Below, one piece after another: positions 27,315 to 37,008 of a stretch of DNA of 44,865 nucleotides. Below the pieces are notes generated by a model. It had not been told where the DNA came from. It ran no database searches and was given only the letters and a program-made list of their open reading frames with translations. Position numbers and translations under genes: made by a program. Origin of the DNA: Parabacteroides acidifaciens (GTDB taxonomy: Bacteria; Bacteroidota; Bacteroidia; Bacteroidales; Tannerellaceae); contig NZ_QREV01000042.1 of assembly GCF_003363715.1 (NCBI RefSeq), positions 1 through 44,865 of the forward strand, in the 5' to 3' direction. The first letter of the stretch is position 1. Every line of letters begins with the position of its first letter.

Positions 27315-29351
27315 ATGAAAACCAACATAACAATCATACTGTTTCTCTGCTGTTACTGCCAGATGCTACTGGCCAATGAAAACTTCTTGAAGCAACGTCA
27401 GGACAGCCTTTGCGCCGCATTAGGCAAAACGACGAATCCAAAGAACCGTATTGAACTGCTGAAAAAGCTACATGAAATAAAACTCGACACACCTGCCTCC
27501 CTGAAATGGATACAGGAAGCCCGGACAGAAGCCCGGAAAATCAATTTGCAAGAGGAGGAAGACTGGACGATACGTGCCCTGACGATCTACTATTATAACG
27601 CCGGAAAGCTGGACAGCGTCATCCATTACGCTGCACAGGCCGACTCGCTCGCCAAGGAAATGGGAACACGGACTAAATATTACTACGAAACACAAGCTGT
27701 GCTATGCCAGAACCTGTTATGGGCTGGACAACAGGAAAAAGCATCCGATATAGCGATCCGCCAGTTCAAACAGGCCAAAAAAGATAATAATACAGGGGGA
27801 ATCATTAGTCTTAGCGAAACCCTTGGCCTTATTAACCAGCAGGTCGGACAGGATAGCATTGCCGTCACATACATGACGGAAGGACTGGAACTGTTGGCTG
27901 GGATTTCCGGAAAATACGGACGTGCAATCCAGATACTGAACAGTATTATCGAATCGGAGCTACGGCTACAACGGTTCGAAGACAGCCGGAAACACATAAA
28001 ATTGCTGCAAGAATACCTAATCAAAAGAAAAGAAAGTACTGCCTCTTTTTCATACGGCTGCTACTACTTACTGTCCGAAGCATATTATATTAACCTGAAC
28101 GTGCAGCTTAAGAATGCAGCCGAGGCTCATAAGCACTATCTGTTAGCCCAACCTTACGAAAAAGATATAGACGACGATTTCGTAAAACACTTTTACGAAT
28201 ACAGCCTGGCCGCCTACTACAAATTAACAGGGCAGTTCGCCCAAGCGTTGGATATGATCGACCGTGTACTGGACATCAAAGTCACTCCCGAAGCGATGAA
28301 GCTCAAAGCCGAAATACTGTTTGACAAGGGAGATACCCGAGAAGCTGCCATCCTGTACCGCAAGGTGCTCGAAGAAAACGAGAGCCGGAACGTCGAAACA
28401 TTCATACGTCAGATAAGCGAACTCCGTGCCATCCACGATATGAACCAACTGGAACTGGAGGTAAAAGAACTACGAGTCAAAGAGCTCGAGCTGGAAGCCA
28501 AACAGCTACAGTTGAAGTGGACGATCGCCCTGGCGACACTCTTCTTCTTCATCTTGATATTGGGTACCGTCATCTACTCACACACCAATAAGCTGAAGAA
28601 CGAGTTGCAAAAAGACAAACAGGCCTTGCTGAGCTCGGAAGAAGCACTGCGCATCGCCCGTGACCATGCCGAGGAATCGGACCGCCTGAAAAGCCTCTTC
28701 CTCTCCAATATGAGCCACGAGATACGCACGCCGCTGAATGCGATCGTCGGATTCGCACAGCTGCTGGATATCGAAACGGAAGAGGGGGACGAGCGGAAAG
28801 AATATACGAAGATCATCATGGACAACTCCGCCCTGCTGCTCAACCTGGTAAATGACATCCTCGATATCTCACGCCTCGAATCGGAACGCTACCGCTTCTC
28901 CTTCGCCGAAGAGAATTTGGCGGAGTGTTGCCGGGGAGCACTGACGAGTACGGAACATCGCGTGAAGCCCGGTGTGGAACTACGCTTCTCTCCTGAAAGT
29001 GAGGATTTCGTACTGAACACGGACAAGCTGCGCCTGCAGCAAGTGTTGATCAACCTGATCGGCAATGCGGCCAAGTTCACCACAAATGGATTTATTGAAC
29101 TGGCTTACACGATAGACAAGGCAAAAGGCTTGGTCCGTTTCACCGTCACAGATACGGGATGTGGCATACCGGCAGAGAAACAAGACACCATCTTCGAACG
29201 TTTCGAGAAGCTGAACGAACATGTGCAGGGTACGGGATTGGGACTTTCCATCTGCCGGATCATTGCCGAAAGGTTCGAAGGGGAAGTGACGCTCGACAAG
29301 AAATATACCGATGGGGCACGCTTTATCTTCACGCATGCTCTGACCCTGTAG
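27315..29351 (+). CDS. TPR-type sensor histidine kinase (first of three paralogues)
   Basis: Inner-membrane sensor kinase of 678 residues. After a signal peptide (to about residue 20), residues 25-370 are helical TPR-like repeats predicted to lie in the periplasm. A charged coiled coil (LEVKELRVKELELEAKQLQL) leads into one membrane segment at about 402-422. The cytosolic part has a HisKA domain with phospho-acceptor H468 (SHEIRTPLNA), then a HATPase with an N-box LINLIGNAAKF, the G-boxes DTGCGIP and GTGLGLSI, and no receiver domain. No response regulator is nearby. It ends in a hairpin at 29365-29406. The ligand is unknown. Confidence 0.93.
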   Translation: MKTNITIILFLCCYCQMLLANENFLKQRQDSLCAALGKTTNPKNRIELLKKLHEIKLDTPASLKWIQEARTEARKINLQEEEDWTIRALTIYYYNAGKLDSVIHYAAQADSLAKEMGTRTKYYYETQAVLCQNLLWAGQQEKASDIAIRQFKQAKKDNNTGGIISLSETLGLINQQVGQDSIAVTYMTEGLELLAGISGKYGRAIQILNSIIESELRLQRFEDSRKHIKLLQEYLIKRKESTASFSYGCYYLLSEAYYINLNVQLKNAAEAHKHYLLAQPYEKDIDDDFVKHFYEYSLAAYYKLTGQFAQALDMIDRVLDIKVTPEAMKLKAEILFDKGDTREAAILYRKVLEENESRNVETFIRQISELRAIHDMNQLELEVKELRVKELELEAKQLQLKWTIALATLFFFILILGTVIYSHTNKLKNELQKDKQALLSSEEALRIARDHAEESDRLKSLFLSNMSHEIRTPLNAIVGFAQLLDIETEEGDERKEYTKIIMDNSALLLNLVNDILDISRLESERYRFSFAEENLAECCRGALTSTEHRVKPGVELRFSPESEDFVLNTDKLRLQQVLINLIGNAAKFTTNGFIELAYTIDKAKGLVRFTVTDTGCGIPAEKQDTIFERFEKLNEHVQGTGLGLSICRIIAERFEGEVTLDKKYTDGARFIFTHALTL

Positions 29352-29364
29352 GACTCCGGAAAGG

Positions 29365-29406
29365 CGGCTGAAAATAATCGCATATTCTTGCGGTTTCTTT
29401 CAGCCG
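29365..29406 (+). terminator. stem-loop after the first kinase gene
   Basis: A 9-bp stem (29365-29373 with 29398-29406) encloses a second short stem (29376-29382 with 29389-29395). No long T-run follows, so termination may be partial and allow read-through into the next kinase. Confidence 0.5.
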
Positions 29407-29493
29407 ATGTAAAACAATCCGACAGCCCTGATTCCGTCCACTTATCTATGATTCAGGCATCTAATTCATCATTCATAATCCATATTTCTTTAC

Positions 29494-29501
29494 TATCTTT
29501 G
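29494..29501 (+). promoter_or_regulatory. -7 element of the second TPR histidine kinase
   Basis: TATCTTTG lies 36 bases before the ATG at 29538, the same spacing as in the first paralogue. It supports that start over the upstream frame start at 29388. Confidence 0.65.
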
Positions 29502-29537
29502 TCTTTATTCTCAAATATAATCGAACCAATATACAGA

Positions 29538-31604
29538 ATGAAGACATACTCTTTTATCATCCTTTTTCTCTATTGCATCTGCAACGTTTCAATGGCTAAC
29601 GAAGACTCAATGGTACAATCCGAGGATAGCCTCAGCAATGTATTAGCTAAGACAACAGACCCTGCCAAACGTATAGAAATATTACAGGAACTATGTGCCC
29701 TAACAACCAACACACCGGCAACACTGAAATGGATACAGCAAACCAGACTGGAAGCCCGAAAGAATAACTCGCGGGAAAACGAAGACTGGGCACTCGGACA
29801 TCTGGCAGTCTACTTCTACAATTTCGAGATGCTGGATAGTCTCATCTATTATACATCACAATCCGACTCGCTCTCCAAGGTAATGGGGAAACACAGCAGC
29901 TACTACTATGGTTCACAAGCACTGTTATGCCAAAACCTCCTGTGGATCGGACAACGGGAAAAGGCCTCCGACACTGCCATCCGCCTCTTCAAGCAAGCGA
30001 AGGAGGAGAATAGTACGAACGGCATTATTAACCTTGGGGAGACTCTCGGACTTATCAACCAACAAATCGGACAGGACAGTATCGCCGTCACCTACCTGAA
30101 GGAAAGCCTGGATATGCTGATCGAAACCTCGGGAAAAGTACCCTACATCATCCGCGTACTCAACAGTATCATCGACTCAGAACTGAAACTCAAGCGGTTT
30201 GACGATGCCCGCAAGCATATAGAAGAGTTGCAGGCCCACTTAGACAAAATGAAGAAGAACATTCCTAACTCGGGAATGTCCCAACTGTACAGCAGCAATT
30301 ATCTGCTGTCTGAAGCATTTTACATCAACTTGTTCGTACAACTTGGAAATGCAGACGAAGCTAAGAAACACCTCCTCATGGCCCAATCGTATGAGAATGA
30401 TATAAACGATGGATACGTCGAACACTTCTATAAGCTCAGTCTGGCCGCCTACTACAAACTGACGAAACAATATGCCCAAGCACTCAACATCATCAACCAG
30501 GCGATGGAGCTCAACGACTCGCCCGAAACGATGAAGCTCAAAGCAGAAATACTGTTCGACAAGGGAGACTCCCGTGAAGCCGCCATCCAATATCGTGATG
30601 CACTCGAACAGAATGAGAGCCAGAACGTCGAGACATTCATCCGCCAGATAAGCGAACTCCGCGCCATCCATGACACGAACCAGCTGGAATTGGAGGTGAA
30701 AGAACTCCGTGTCAAAGAACTCGAACTGGAAGCCAAACAACAGCAACTGAAATGGTCGATTGCCCTGACTTCCCTTTTCCTCATCATCCTGATACTGGGA
30801 ACTTTTGTCTTTATTCATACCCGCAGGCTGAACAACGAGTTGAAAAAGGATAAACGGGCTTTACTAAAATCAGAAAAAGAACTGCGTATTGCCCGCGACC
30901 ACGCCGAGGAATCGGACCGCCTGAAAAGTCTGTTCCTCTCCAATATGAGCCACGAGATACGTACCCCGCTGAATGCGATCGTCGGATTCGCCCAACTATT
31001 GGATATTGAAACAGAAGAAGGGGACGAACGGAAAGAGTTTACCAAAGTCATTATGGACAATTCCGCCCTTCTGCTCAACCTGGTCAACGACATCTTGGAT
31101 ATCTCCCGCCTCGAATCGGAACGATACCGTTTCTCTTTTGCCGAAGAGAATTTAGCAGAGTGTTGCCGGGCGGCACTGACGAGCGCGGAACATCGCGTAA
31201 AACCGGGCGTGGAACTGCGGTTCTCTCCCGAAAGTGAAGATTTCATACTGAACACGGATAAGCTGCGCCTGCAACAGGTATTAATCAATCTGGTTGGCAA
31301 TGCGACCAAGTTTACCAAGCAGGGTTTTATTGAACTGGCATTCACTGTTGATAAGAAAAATGATCTGGTTCGCTTCACCGTCACAGATACCGGTTGTGGC
31401 ATACCGGCGGACAAACAAGACGCCATCTTCGAGCGTTTCGAGAAGCTGAACGAATATGTACAAGGTACAGGGTTAGGACTTTCCATTTGCCGGATCATTG
31501 CCGAACGATTCGGTGGCGATGTTATACTGGACAAAAAATACACCGGCGGTGCACGCTTCATCTTCACTCATTCATTAAACATCTCTCAAGAGAAAGATAT
31601 ATAA
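29538..31604 (+). CDS. TPR-type sensor histidine kinase (second of three paralogues)
   Basis: 688 residues with the same layout as its neighbour: a signal peptide MKTYSFIILFLYCICNVSMA, TPR-like periplasmic repeats, a coiled coil, one membrane segment (SIALTSLFLIILILGTFVFI), HisKA with H472, and HATPase with DTGCGIP and GTGLGLSI. The kinase half is nearly identical to that of the first paralogue, while the sensor half is clearly more different. That fits duplication followed by sensor divergence or gene conversion in the kinase half. I chose the ATG at 29538 because it gives a signal peptide matching the paralogue and lies 36 bases past a -7 element. It has no receiver domain and no adjacent response regulator. 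Confidence 0.93.
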   Translation: MKTYSFIILFLYCICNVSMANEDSMVQSEDSLSNVLAKTTDPAKRIEILQELCALTTNTPATLKWIQQTRLEARKNNSRENEDWALGHLAVYFYNFEMLDSLIYYTSQSDSLSKVMGKHSSYYYGSQALLCQNLLWIGQREKASDTAIRLFKQAKEENSTNGIINLGETLGLINQQIGQDSIAVTYLKESLDMLIETSGKVPYIIRVLNSIIDSELKLKRFDDARKHIEELQAHLDKMKKNIPNSGMSQLYSSNYLLSEAFYINLFVQLGNADEAKKHLLMAQSYENDINDGYVEHFYKLSLAAYYKLTKQYAQALNIINQAMELNDSPETMKLKAEILFDKGDSREAAIQYRDALEQNESQNVETFIRQISELRAIHDTNQLELEVKELRVKELELEAKQQQLKWSIALTSLFLIILILGTFVFIHTRRLNNELKKDKRALLKSEKELRIARDHAEESDRLKSLFLSNMSHEIRTPLNAIVGFAQLLDIETEEGDERKEFTKVIMDNSALLLNLVNDILDISRLESERYRFSFAEENLAECCRAALTSAEHRVKPGVELRFSPESEDFILNTDKLRLQQVLINLVGNATKFTKQGFIELAFTVDKKNDLVRFTVTDTGCGIPADKQDAIFERFEKLNEYVQGTGLGLSICRIIAERFGGDVILDKKYTGGARFIFTHSLNISQEKDI

Positions 31605-31608
31605 AAAT

Positions 31609-31645
31609 AGTGCCAAAAGCCCGCGAGAGACGGACTTTTGGCACT
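31609..31645. terminator. bidirectional terminator between the second kinase and the LruC gene
   Basis: Fifteen-base arms (31609-31623 and 31631-31645, one mismatch) with an A-rich 5' flank and a T-containing 3' flank, located between convergent genes. Confidence 0.8.
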
Positions 31646-31657
31646 GTTTCCGATAAA

Positions 31658-33406
31658 CTATTCGACAATATGCGGAGAATAGGGACCGGGAACTAAATCC
31701 TCAAACTGTTCCCAGGGGATCGGATCGAACTCCATTTCCACCGTAATACGGATTGGTTCGTTCGCATCGATCTTGTTACGTAAGGAAAGAATCTTACGGA
31801 GAATTTCTTCGTTCGCTGTATTCTTCCGGATCGACATAGCGTAGGCATCAACTTCCATTTCGACCTCGACTGTCATGCCACGTACGGTAGTCTTGACAAA
31901 GATACGTTTCTTTTCCGTGGTAGCCGTCTTGGTCCTGCGGATCGTCGTCTTAACGAATATCCGGGAAGACGCAGCGTTAACAGGCTGTTCGACTATCAAA
32001 CTGTTCATCGTACGGCTGTTAGCAACGATCAGTTCTTCTTTCAGCCCGACGATACTGCCGTAGCTATCCAAATTCTCCTGATCGGAGACATTCCAGTTTA
32101 ATGTAGACTTGGAGGCAATCCAAAGATCATTCCAGAAATCAGGATCGTCGGAAGGGAGATCCATCACTTCAGACAACTGCTGTATGGCATCCACATCTTC
32201 CGTTTCTTCAGTAGCACCGCTGCCATCCGGGATCTCCGGTATGTCATACGTGATAGCGTCAGCCGGATAAGAGGAAACGTGGAACATCAGGTCGTTGCAA
32301 TCACCATCACCCTTCAAAAGATTGATACGTTCGTTCGGCAGGTCTTCAAAACCGACAACGACGAAATTATCTTTCTTGAACAACACCGTATGGCTCTTAT
32401 TACCGGATTCCGGGTTCCATTCGGGATAAGAATAGAAACGGAACTTACCGTCACTGATCGTACGGTTCAACAAATTATAACCATCGGAACGGAGTACCCA
32501 ACCGATGGAAGTCCCTTGCGGGAAGGTGTTTTCCAACTGACCAGTCTCAGGATTATAATACTTCAACTGGACAGCCTCTCCGGCTTTCAAGCCCGAACTG
32601 AGAAGACGGACAATGCTTGCCCTCGGAAACGCTATAATCTCTTTGATCGAAGCGGGATCTACATCTTTAATATCCCCTTTGTAAGAGAAATATCCCAGCA
32701 CGTTATCAAACAAACTGCCGGAATGGAGCATACTCACCCAAATCTGAGCGTCTTTCTGCACATAGATGTCAGTCCGCTTACGATACTCCGGCGCGGCACT
32801 CTTCCATTCCGGGAATGCCTGGTTAATCGCCTTCAAGATAGAACTGCTGACGTCTTCCTTCTTGGTAATATAATCCGGCTTACCCAACGAATTCCAGCCG
32901 CCGAGCTTCAGATAGGGGAAATTATCGGACCAACCGAGCAAAGCTTTTGTCTCCGCATCGTCCCGGCTCTGTTCGACTTCTTTAAAATCCGCCGTTCCAT
33001 TTGCAATCCGACCATACAACAGGGAGGGAACTCCTATATAAGAAGAATAGACATACAAATCCCCGGCTTGCTCCGGTAGCAGGCGGGACAGCATATATTC
33101 TCCCCGACCGTTCGTGATGCCGGTAAAGATAGGCGACAGATTCGACTTCTTAACCAACAAGCCACCCTGAGTTTCGAGCGGATTTTCTCCATAGACCTCA
33201 AATGACACGCGGTAACCATCCGGCACGTCATATTTGAGATTGAACATTACCGGTTGTGCACCGATCTCGGCAATTGCATTTTGCCGGCCATAGGAATCAC
33301 CTGTTCCAATCTCTTTCAAGTCCGTATCCGAACAGGAAACGAGCAATAACAAGACAAGATTCCATAAAGAATTCTGAAGAATACATTTTGTGTTCATAGG
33401 CAACAT
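31658..33406 (-). CDS. LruC-domain surface lipoprotein
   Basis: 582 residues. The N-terminus is a lipoprotein signal ending in LVSC (lipidation near C25), followed by SDTDLKE, an acidic stretch compatible with surface export. The middle has beta-rich sequence. The segment VVGFEDLPNERINLLKGDG followed by DCNDLMFHV is the hallmark of the LruC domain. The role of this domain in Bacteroidota is not established; the name comes from a Leptospira outer-membrane lipoprotein. Two in-frame ATGs (33404-33406 and 33395-33397) both give a workable signal peptide, and I keep the longer. It sits in opposite orientation between the second and third paralogous kinases, so it may be their signal source or simply an insertion. 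Confidence 0.82.
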   Translation of the reverse strand: MLPMNTKCILQNSLWNLVLLLLVSCSDTDLKEIGTGDSYGRQNAIAEIGAQPVMFNLKYDVPDGYRVSFEVYGENPLETQGGLLVKKSNLSPIFTGITNGRGEYMLSRLLPEQAGDLYVYSSYIGVPSLLYGRIANGTADFKEVEQSRDDAETKALLGWSDNFPYLKLGGWNSLGKPDYITKKEDVSSSILKAINQAFPEWKSAAPEYRKRTDIYVQKDAQIWVSMLHSGSLFDNVLGYFSYKGDIKDVDPASIKEIIAFPRASIVRLLSSGLKAGEAVQLKYYNPETGQLENTFPQGTSIGWVLRSDGYNLLNRTISDGKFRFYSYPEWNPESGNKSHTVLFKKDNFVVVGFEDLPNERINLLKGDGDCNDLMFHVSSYPADAITYDIPEIPDGSGATEETEDVDAIQQLSEVMDLPSDDPDFWNDLWIASKSTLNWNVSDQENLDSYGSIVGLKEELIVANSRTMNSLIVEQPVNAASSRIFVKTTIRRTKTATTEKKRIFVKTTVRGMTVEVEMEVDAYAMSIRKNTANEEILRKILSLRNKIDANEPIRITVEMEFDPIPWEQFEDLVPGPYSPHIVE

Positions 33407-33584
33407 TAATAACCCTTTTTACTACACAAAGAAAGTAATAATTATCAATAAACAAGCATATAAATGACATATTTATTCAAACATGCATATATTCGCCGGG
33501 CAACGATCTTTTTTTTAACGCTTGAATATCAAAAATAGAATAACCATTAAGAATGATATGATATGATTTGTCAAACATTATATA

Positions 33585-33592
33585 TATCTTTG
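33585..33592 (+). promoter_or_regulatory. -7 element of the third TPR histidine kinase
   Basis: TATCTTTG lies 53 bases before the start. A TTTG at 33567-33570 is only 14 bases upstream, so the -33 element is uncertain. The surrounding sequence does not resemble the promoters of the other two kinases. Confidence 0.55.
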
Positions 33593-33645
33593 TAAACATA
33601 TCATGAATTAAAAATACTATACATACTAATACATAAACAGGCCCC

Positions 33646-35694
33646 ATGAGCAAGAATAAGATTTTCCTCCAACTGATATTCTGCCTCTGCAGCATTGTCA
33701 CGTTATACGGTTCCGAATTGGAACAGCGAAAAGACAGTATTAAAGAATTGCTTATGGTTACATCCGAAACCAATAAACGTCTGGAATTACTGGAAAAGAT
33801 GTCTTACCTTTCCATGGACGATTCAACCGGATATTTCTGGTTGAACCAATTACGGAAAGAGGCAAGTGAAGCACGGGATACGGATAAAGAAGGATGGGCG
33901 ATCCGTACACTGGTCCGCTTCTATTACAATATGGGAGATGTAGACAACGTCTCGCACTATGTGTCCCGAATTGATTCTCTTGCCAAAGTGACGGGAGAGT
34001 ATAAAGATTACTATTTCGATGCTCATACCTTCCTCTGCCAACTCCTGCTCTGGGACGACCAATTTGAGAAAGCAGCAGACGCTGCCATACGTTTGTATAA
34101 TCTGGCTAAAGAAGAAAAGAATGAAACCGGTATTATCTGTAGTTGCGAAACACAGGGACTGATCAATCAACGAATTGGCCGTGACAGTGTCGCCGTCGAT
34201 TTTTTCCTCGAAGGGTTGGATCTACTGCAAACAAAAAAAACAGAGTATCGCTACGTCGTCCAATACCTCAACAATATGATCGAATCCGAGTTAAAACTGA
34301 ATAGGTTCGAAAGCGTCCACAAACATCTCGATCAGTTGCAAACATTGATTGCCGACATCAAAAGCGGAAATTACGGTCCCGACCCTTCTTTTCCCTACGA
34401 CCGCTGCACATTGCTGTCGGAGGCCTTTTATCTCAGTCTATACGTCCGTCAAAAGAATGCTCCGGAAGCAAAAAAACACATGGAGGCCGCAATTCCCTAT
34501 CTTGACAATTTGGATGATACATATGTGCGCATCTTCTATATGTTTAATGTAGCCAGCTACTACAAATTAGCAGGCCAATATACACAGGCTCTGAATACAA
34601 TCAACGCTGTGGCGGAACTGGATAACAGTCCGGACGTAAAAAAGCTGAGAGCCGAGATACTGATGGATATGGGAAACACGCGCGAAGCAGCCCTGCAATA
34701 CAAGGAAGCATTAGTGCAAAATGAAGAGATAAATAGCGCCTCCTTTGTCCGGCAGTTGAGCCAACTGCATGCACTCCACGACATGAACAACCTCGAACTC
34801 CAGATAAAAGAGCTTCGCGTGGCAGAGCTCGAACTGGGAGCAAAACAACAACAGTTGAAATGGACGCTTGCCCTGGCCGGCTTATTTCTGGTCATACTGA
34901 TATTGGGTACAATCATTTATATGCACACCCACAAGCTGAAGAATGAACTGCAAAAAGATAAACAGGCCTTATTGGAATCGGAGAAAGCATTGAGAATCGC
35001 CCGTGACCATGCGGAAGAATCCGACCGCCTGAAAAGCCTGTTCCTTTCAAATATGAGCCACGAGATCCGTACTCCGTTGAATGCTATCGTCGGGTTTGCC
35101 CAGATTCTGGATGTGGAAACGGAAATAGGAGACGAACGGAAAGAATATACGCGTATCATCATGGATAACTCGGCTCTCCTGCTCAACCTGGTCAATGACA
35201 TTCTGGATATTTCCCGCCTGGAATCAGAAAGATACCGCTTCACTTTTGCCGAAGAGAATCTGACGGAGTGTTGCCGCAGCGCACTGATGAGCGTGGAACA
35301 CCGTGTGAAACCCGGAGTCGAACTGAGACTCACACCGGAAAACGAGAACTTCACCCTGAAAACAGACAAACTACGCCTCCAGCAAGTGCTGATCAACCTG
35401 GTCGGGAACGCAACCAAATTTACGGAGCGCGGTTTCATCGAACTGGCTTACACGATCGACGAAGCAAACGGAGTCGTACGTTTCACCGTCACCGACACAG
35501 GTTGCGGAATACCGGCAGATAAGCAAGACGCTATATTCGAACGTTTTGAGAAACTGAACGAATGCGTGCAGGGAACCGGATTGGGGCTTTCCATCTGCCG
35601 TATCATAGCCGAACGTTTTGAAGGAGAGGTTACGCTGGATAAAGATTACACCGACGGGGCACGCTTTATTTTCACGCATTCTCTCCACCTCTAA
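33646..35694 (+). CDS. TPR-type sensor histidine kinase (third paralogue)
   Basis: 682 residues with the same order of parts: signal peptide (to about residue 22), periplasmic TPR-like repeats, coiled coil LQIKELRVAELELGAKQQQL, one membrane segment, HisKA with H472 (SHEIRTPLNA), and HATPase with VLINLVGNATKF, DTGCGIP and GTGLGLSI. It is more divergent from the first two than they are from each other, and it has a different promoter region, suggesting an older duplication. It has no receiver domain, and no response regulator is visible. The DUF3843-like gene follows after 62 bases with its own -7 element. Confidence 0.93.
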   Translation: MSKNKIFLQLIFCLCSIVTLYGSELEQRKDSIKELLMVTSETNKRLELLEKMSYLSMDDSTGYFWLNQLRKEASEARDTDKEGWAIRTLVRFYYNMGDVDNVSHYVSRIDSLAKVTGEYKDYYFDAHTFLCQLLLWDDQFEKAADAAIRLYNLAKEEKNETGIICSCETQGLINQRIGRDSVAVDFFLEGLDLLQTKKTEYRYVVQYLNNMIESELKLNRFESVHKHLDQLQTLIADIKSGNYGPDPSFPYDRCTLLSEAFYLSLYVRQKNAPEAKKHMEAAIPYLDNLDDTYVRIFYMFNVASYYKLAGQYTQALNTINAVAELDNSPDVKKLRAEILMDMGNTREAALQYKEALVQNEEINSASFVRQLSQLHALHDMNNLELQIKELRVAELELGAKQQQLKWTLALAGLFLVILILGTIIYMHTHKLKNELQKDKQALLESEKALRIARDHAEESDRLKSLFLSNMSHEIRTPLNAIVGFAQILDVETEIGDERKEYTRIIMDNSALLLNLVNDILDISRLESERYRFTFAEENLTECCRSALMSVEHRVKPGVELRLTPENENFTLKTDKLRLQQVLINLVGNATKFTERGFIELAYTIDEANGVVRFTVTDTGCGIPADKQDAIFERFEKLNECVQGTGLGLSICRIIAERFEGEVTLDKDYTDGARFIFTHSLHL

Positions 35695-35703
35695 AATATT
35701 TGT

Positions 35704-35711
35704 TACATTTG
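35704..35711 (+). promoter_or_regulatory. -7 element and inverted repeat before the DUF3843-like gene
   Basis: TACATTTG is a full TAnnTTTG match. It overlaps the left arm of an 8-base inverted repeat, ATTTGTGC (35707-35714) with GCACAAAT (35738-35745), which could be an operator. A nine-codon frame (35734-35760, stop included) then ends in ATGA, overlapping the gene's start codon. Confidence 0.5.
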
Positions 35712-35756
35712 TGCCCTTAATTAACTAATAATTATGAGCACAAATAAGTCCAAGAT

Positions 35757-37004
35757 ATGAAGAACATTAAAATTTACCCGAAAGATTGGTTGCAACTGCA
35801 TCCCTATAAACAATCCGACTCGACAGACCTTTATTATACAAATATAGCAAACCGTATTTATGATATGCTGGAAGAGACGCATCTTGCCAACTCTTTTGAT
35901 AAAGAAGAAGTCAAGCAGATCAGTATGCGTATGGCCGCCCATTTCGAAGATGTCATTTCCGGCCTGAATATCTGGCGTTCGTTTATCAGGGAGCATAAGG
36001 CGCTATACGGCAAATACCTGCCGTTCTATACGCCCGGCGACTACTACTACGAAGACGAGGTCAACTACGAAGATATCCGGTTCCTGCTTTGGCATTATAC
36101 ACAGCAATACCACGGAGCCCGTAAAGGGACATTCGTCAGCCCGGACAATGCGGCAAACGGGGATACGGCAGGCTTGATCTACCAGTTATTTTGCGACGAA
36201 TGGACTACTGCTCCCGAAAACGAAAGGATGCAACAGCTTTTTGCACCGGAAACCCGGTATGAAGAACAACCCCAATATAATGAACTGTTGTACTGGTTTC
36301 ATTATAAATGTTATCTGTTTACCGATGCGCAGGAAGTGTTAACCGAGACGATCAAGGAATATTGGCAACAAACCGAAGAACGGAACGATCAGGCCATTAT
36401 GGTCATCCACGATTCGCTGGCCCGCGTCTCAAAAAGTCCTTTCCTTACCTACACGTCTCCGAAATGGCTTTCCCTGATCCTTCCGGCCGAACACCCGGAC
36501 CATGAGCTGTTTGCCGGAGAGGGCGAGAAAACCCAGTCGTTCAAAGAACCGGTATCGGAAGAAGCCGAAAAAACATTAGCCGAACATTTCAGGAAGTTCA
36601 CTACTGCCGCAGAAGGCAAACCGCTTCTTTATTTCAAAACCAAACAAGAATTTCTGGATTTTCTCACAAATATCGGCATAGACACGCAAGGCGCAGCCGG
36701 TGACACCGTTCCACAGAAATTTGCCGTTTACGCCACACCGATGGAAGGGCTGCAGGTCCTGACTAACGGAGTCGAATATATCAAAGATGAAAACAACCCC
36801 TTCTACGATCAGAAGAAAGCGGAAGACCAAGGTATCTCTTTCTTTATGGTCAAACGATGCAGCCCTTATCTGCTCCGGATACTGGAAGAAAAAGGCATGC
36901 TGACAGACGCCCAGGCCAAAAGCCTGCTCGGCGAAGAACGCAGCAAGGCGATCATTCATGAGAACTGGGACTTCCTGATGCGCTATTTCCTCCGGGAATA
37001 TTGA
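35757..37004 (+). CDS. DUF3843-like protein of unknown function
   Basis: 415 residues, apparently cytosolic: no signal peptide and no membrane segment. The opening KNIKIYPKDWLQLHPYKQ and the overall mixed helical make-up match my memory of DUF3843, a Bacteroidales family with no known role; this match is from recall and should be tested. There is a hydrophilic linker around residues 245-265 and a compact C-terminal part ending RYFLREY. Its start codon overlaps the stop of a tiny upstream frame (ATGA), so translation may be coupled. It ends 4 bases from the convergent oxidoreductase gene. Confidence 0.6.
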   Translation: MKNIKIYPKDWLQLHPYKQSDSTDLYYTNIANRIYDMLEETHLANSFDKEEVKQISMRMAAHFEDVISGLNIWRSFIREHKALYGKYLPFYTPGDYYYEDEVNYEDIRFLLWHYTQQYHGARKGTFVSPDNAANGDTAGLIYQLFCDEWTTAPENERMQQLFAPETRYEEQPQYNELLYWFHYKCYLFTDAQEVLTETIKEYWQQTEERNDQAIMVIHDSLARVSKSPFLTYTSPKWLSLILPAEHPDHELFAGEGEKTQSFKEPVSEEAEKTLAEHFRKFTTAAEGKPLLYFKTKQEFLDFLTNIGIDTQGAAGDTVPQKFAVYATPMEGLQVLTNGVEYIKDENNPFYDQKKAEDQGISFFMVKRCSPYLLRILEEKGMLTDAQAKSLLGEERSKAIIHENWDFLMRYFLREY

Positions 37005-37008
37005 TCTG

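Noticed and set aside
29388-29537. 50-residue N-terminal extension of the second histidine kinase
   Set aside because: It runs through the promoter element at 29494-29501 and would bury the signal peptide seen from 29538.
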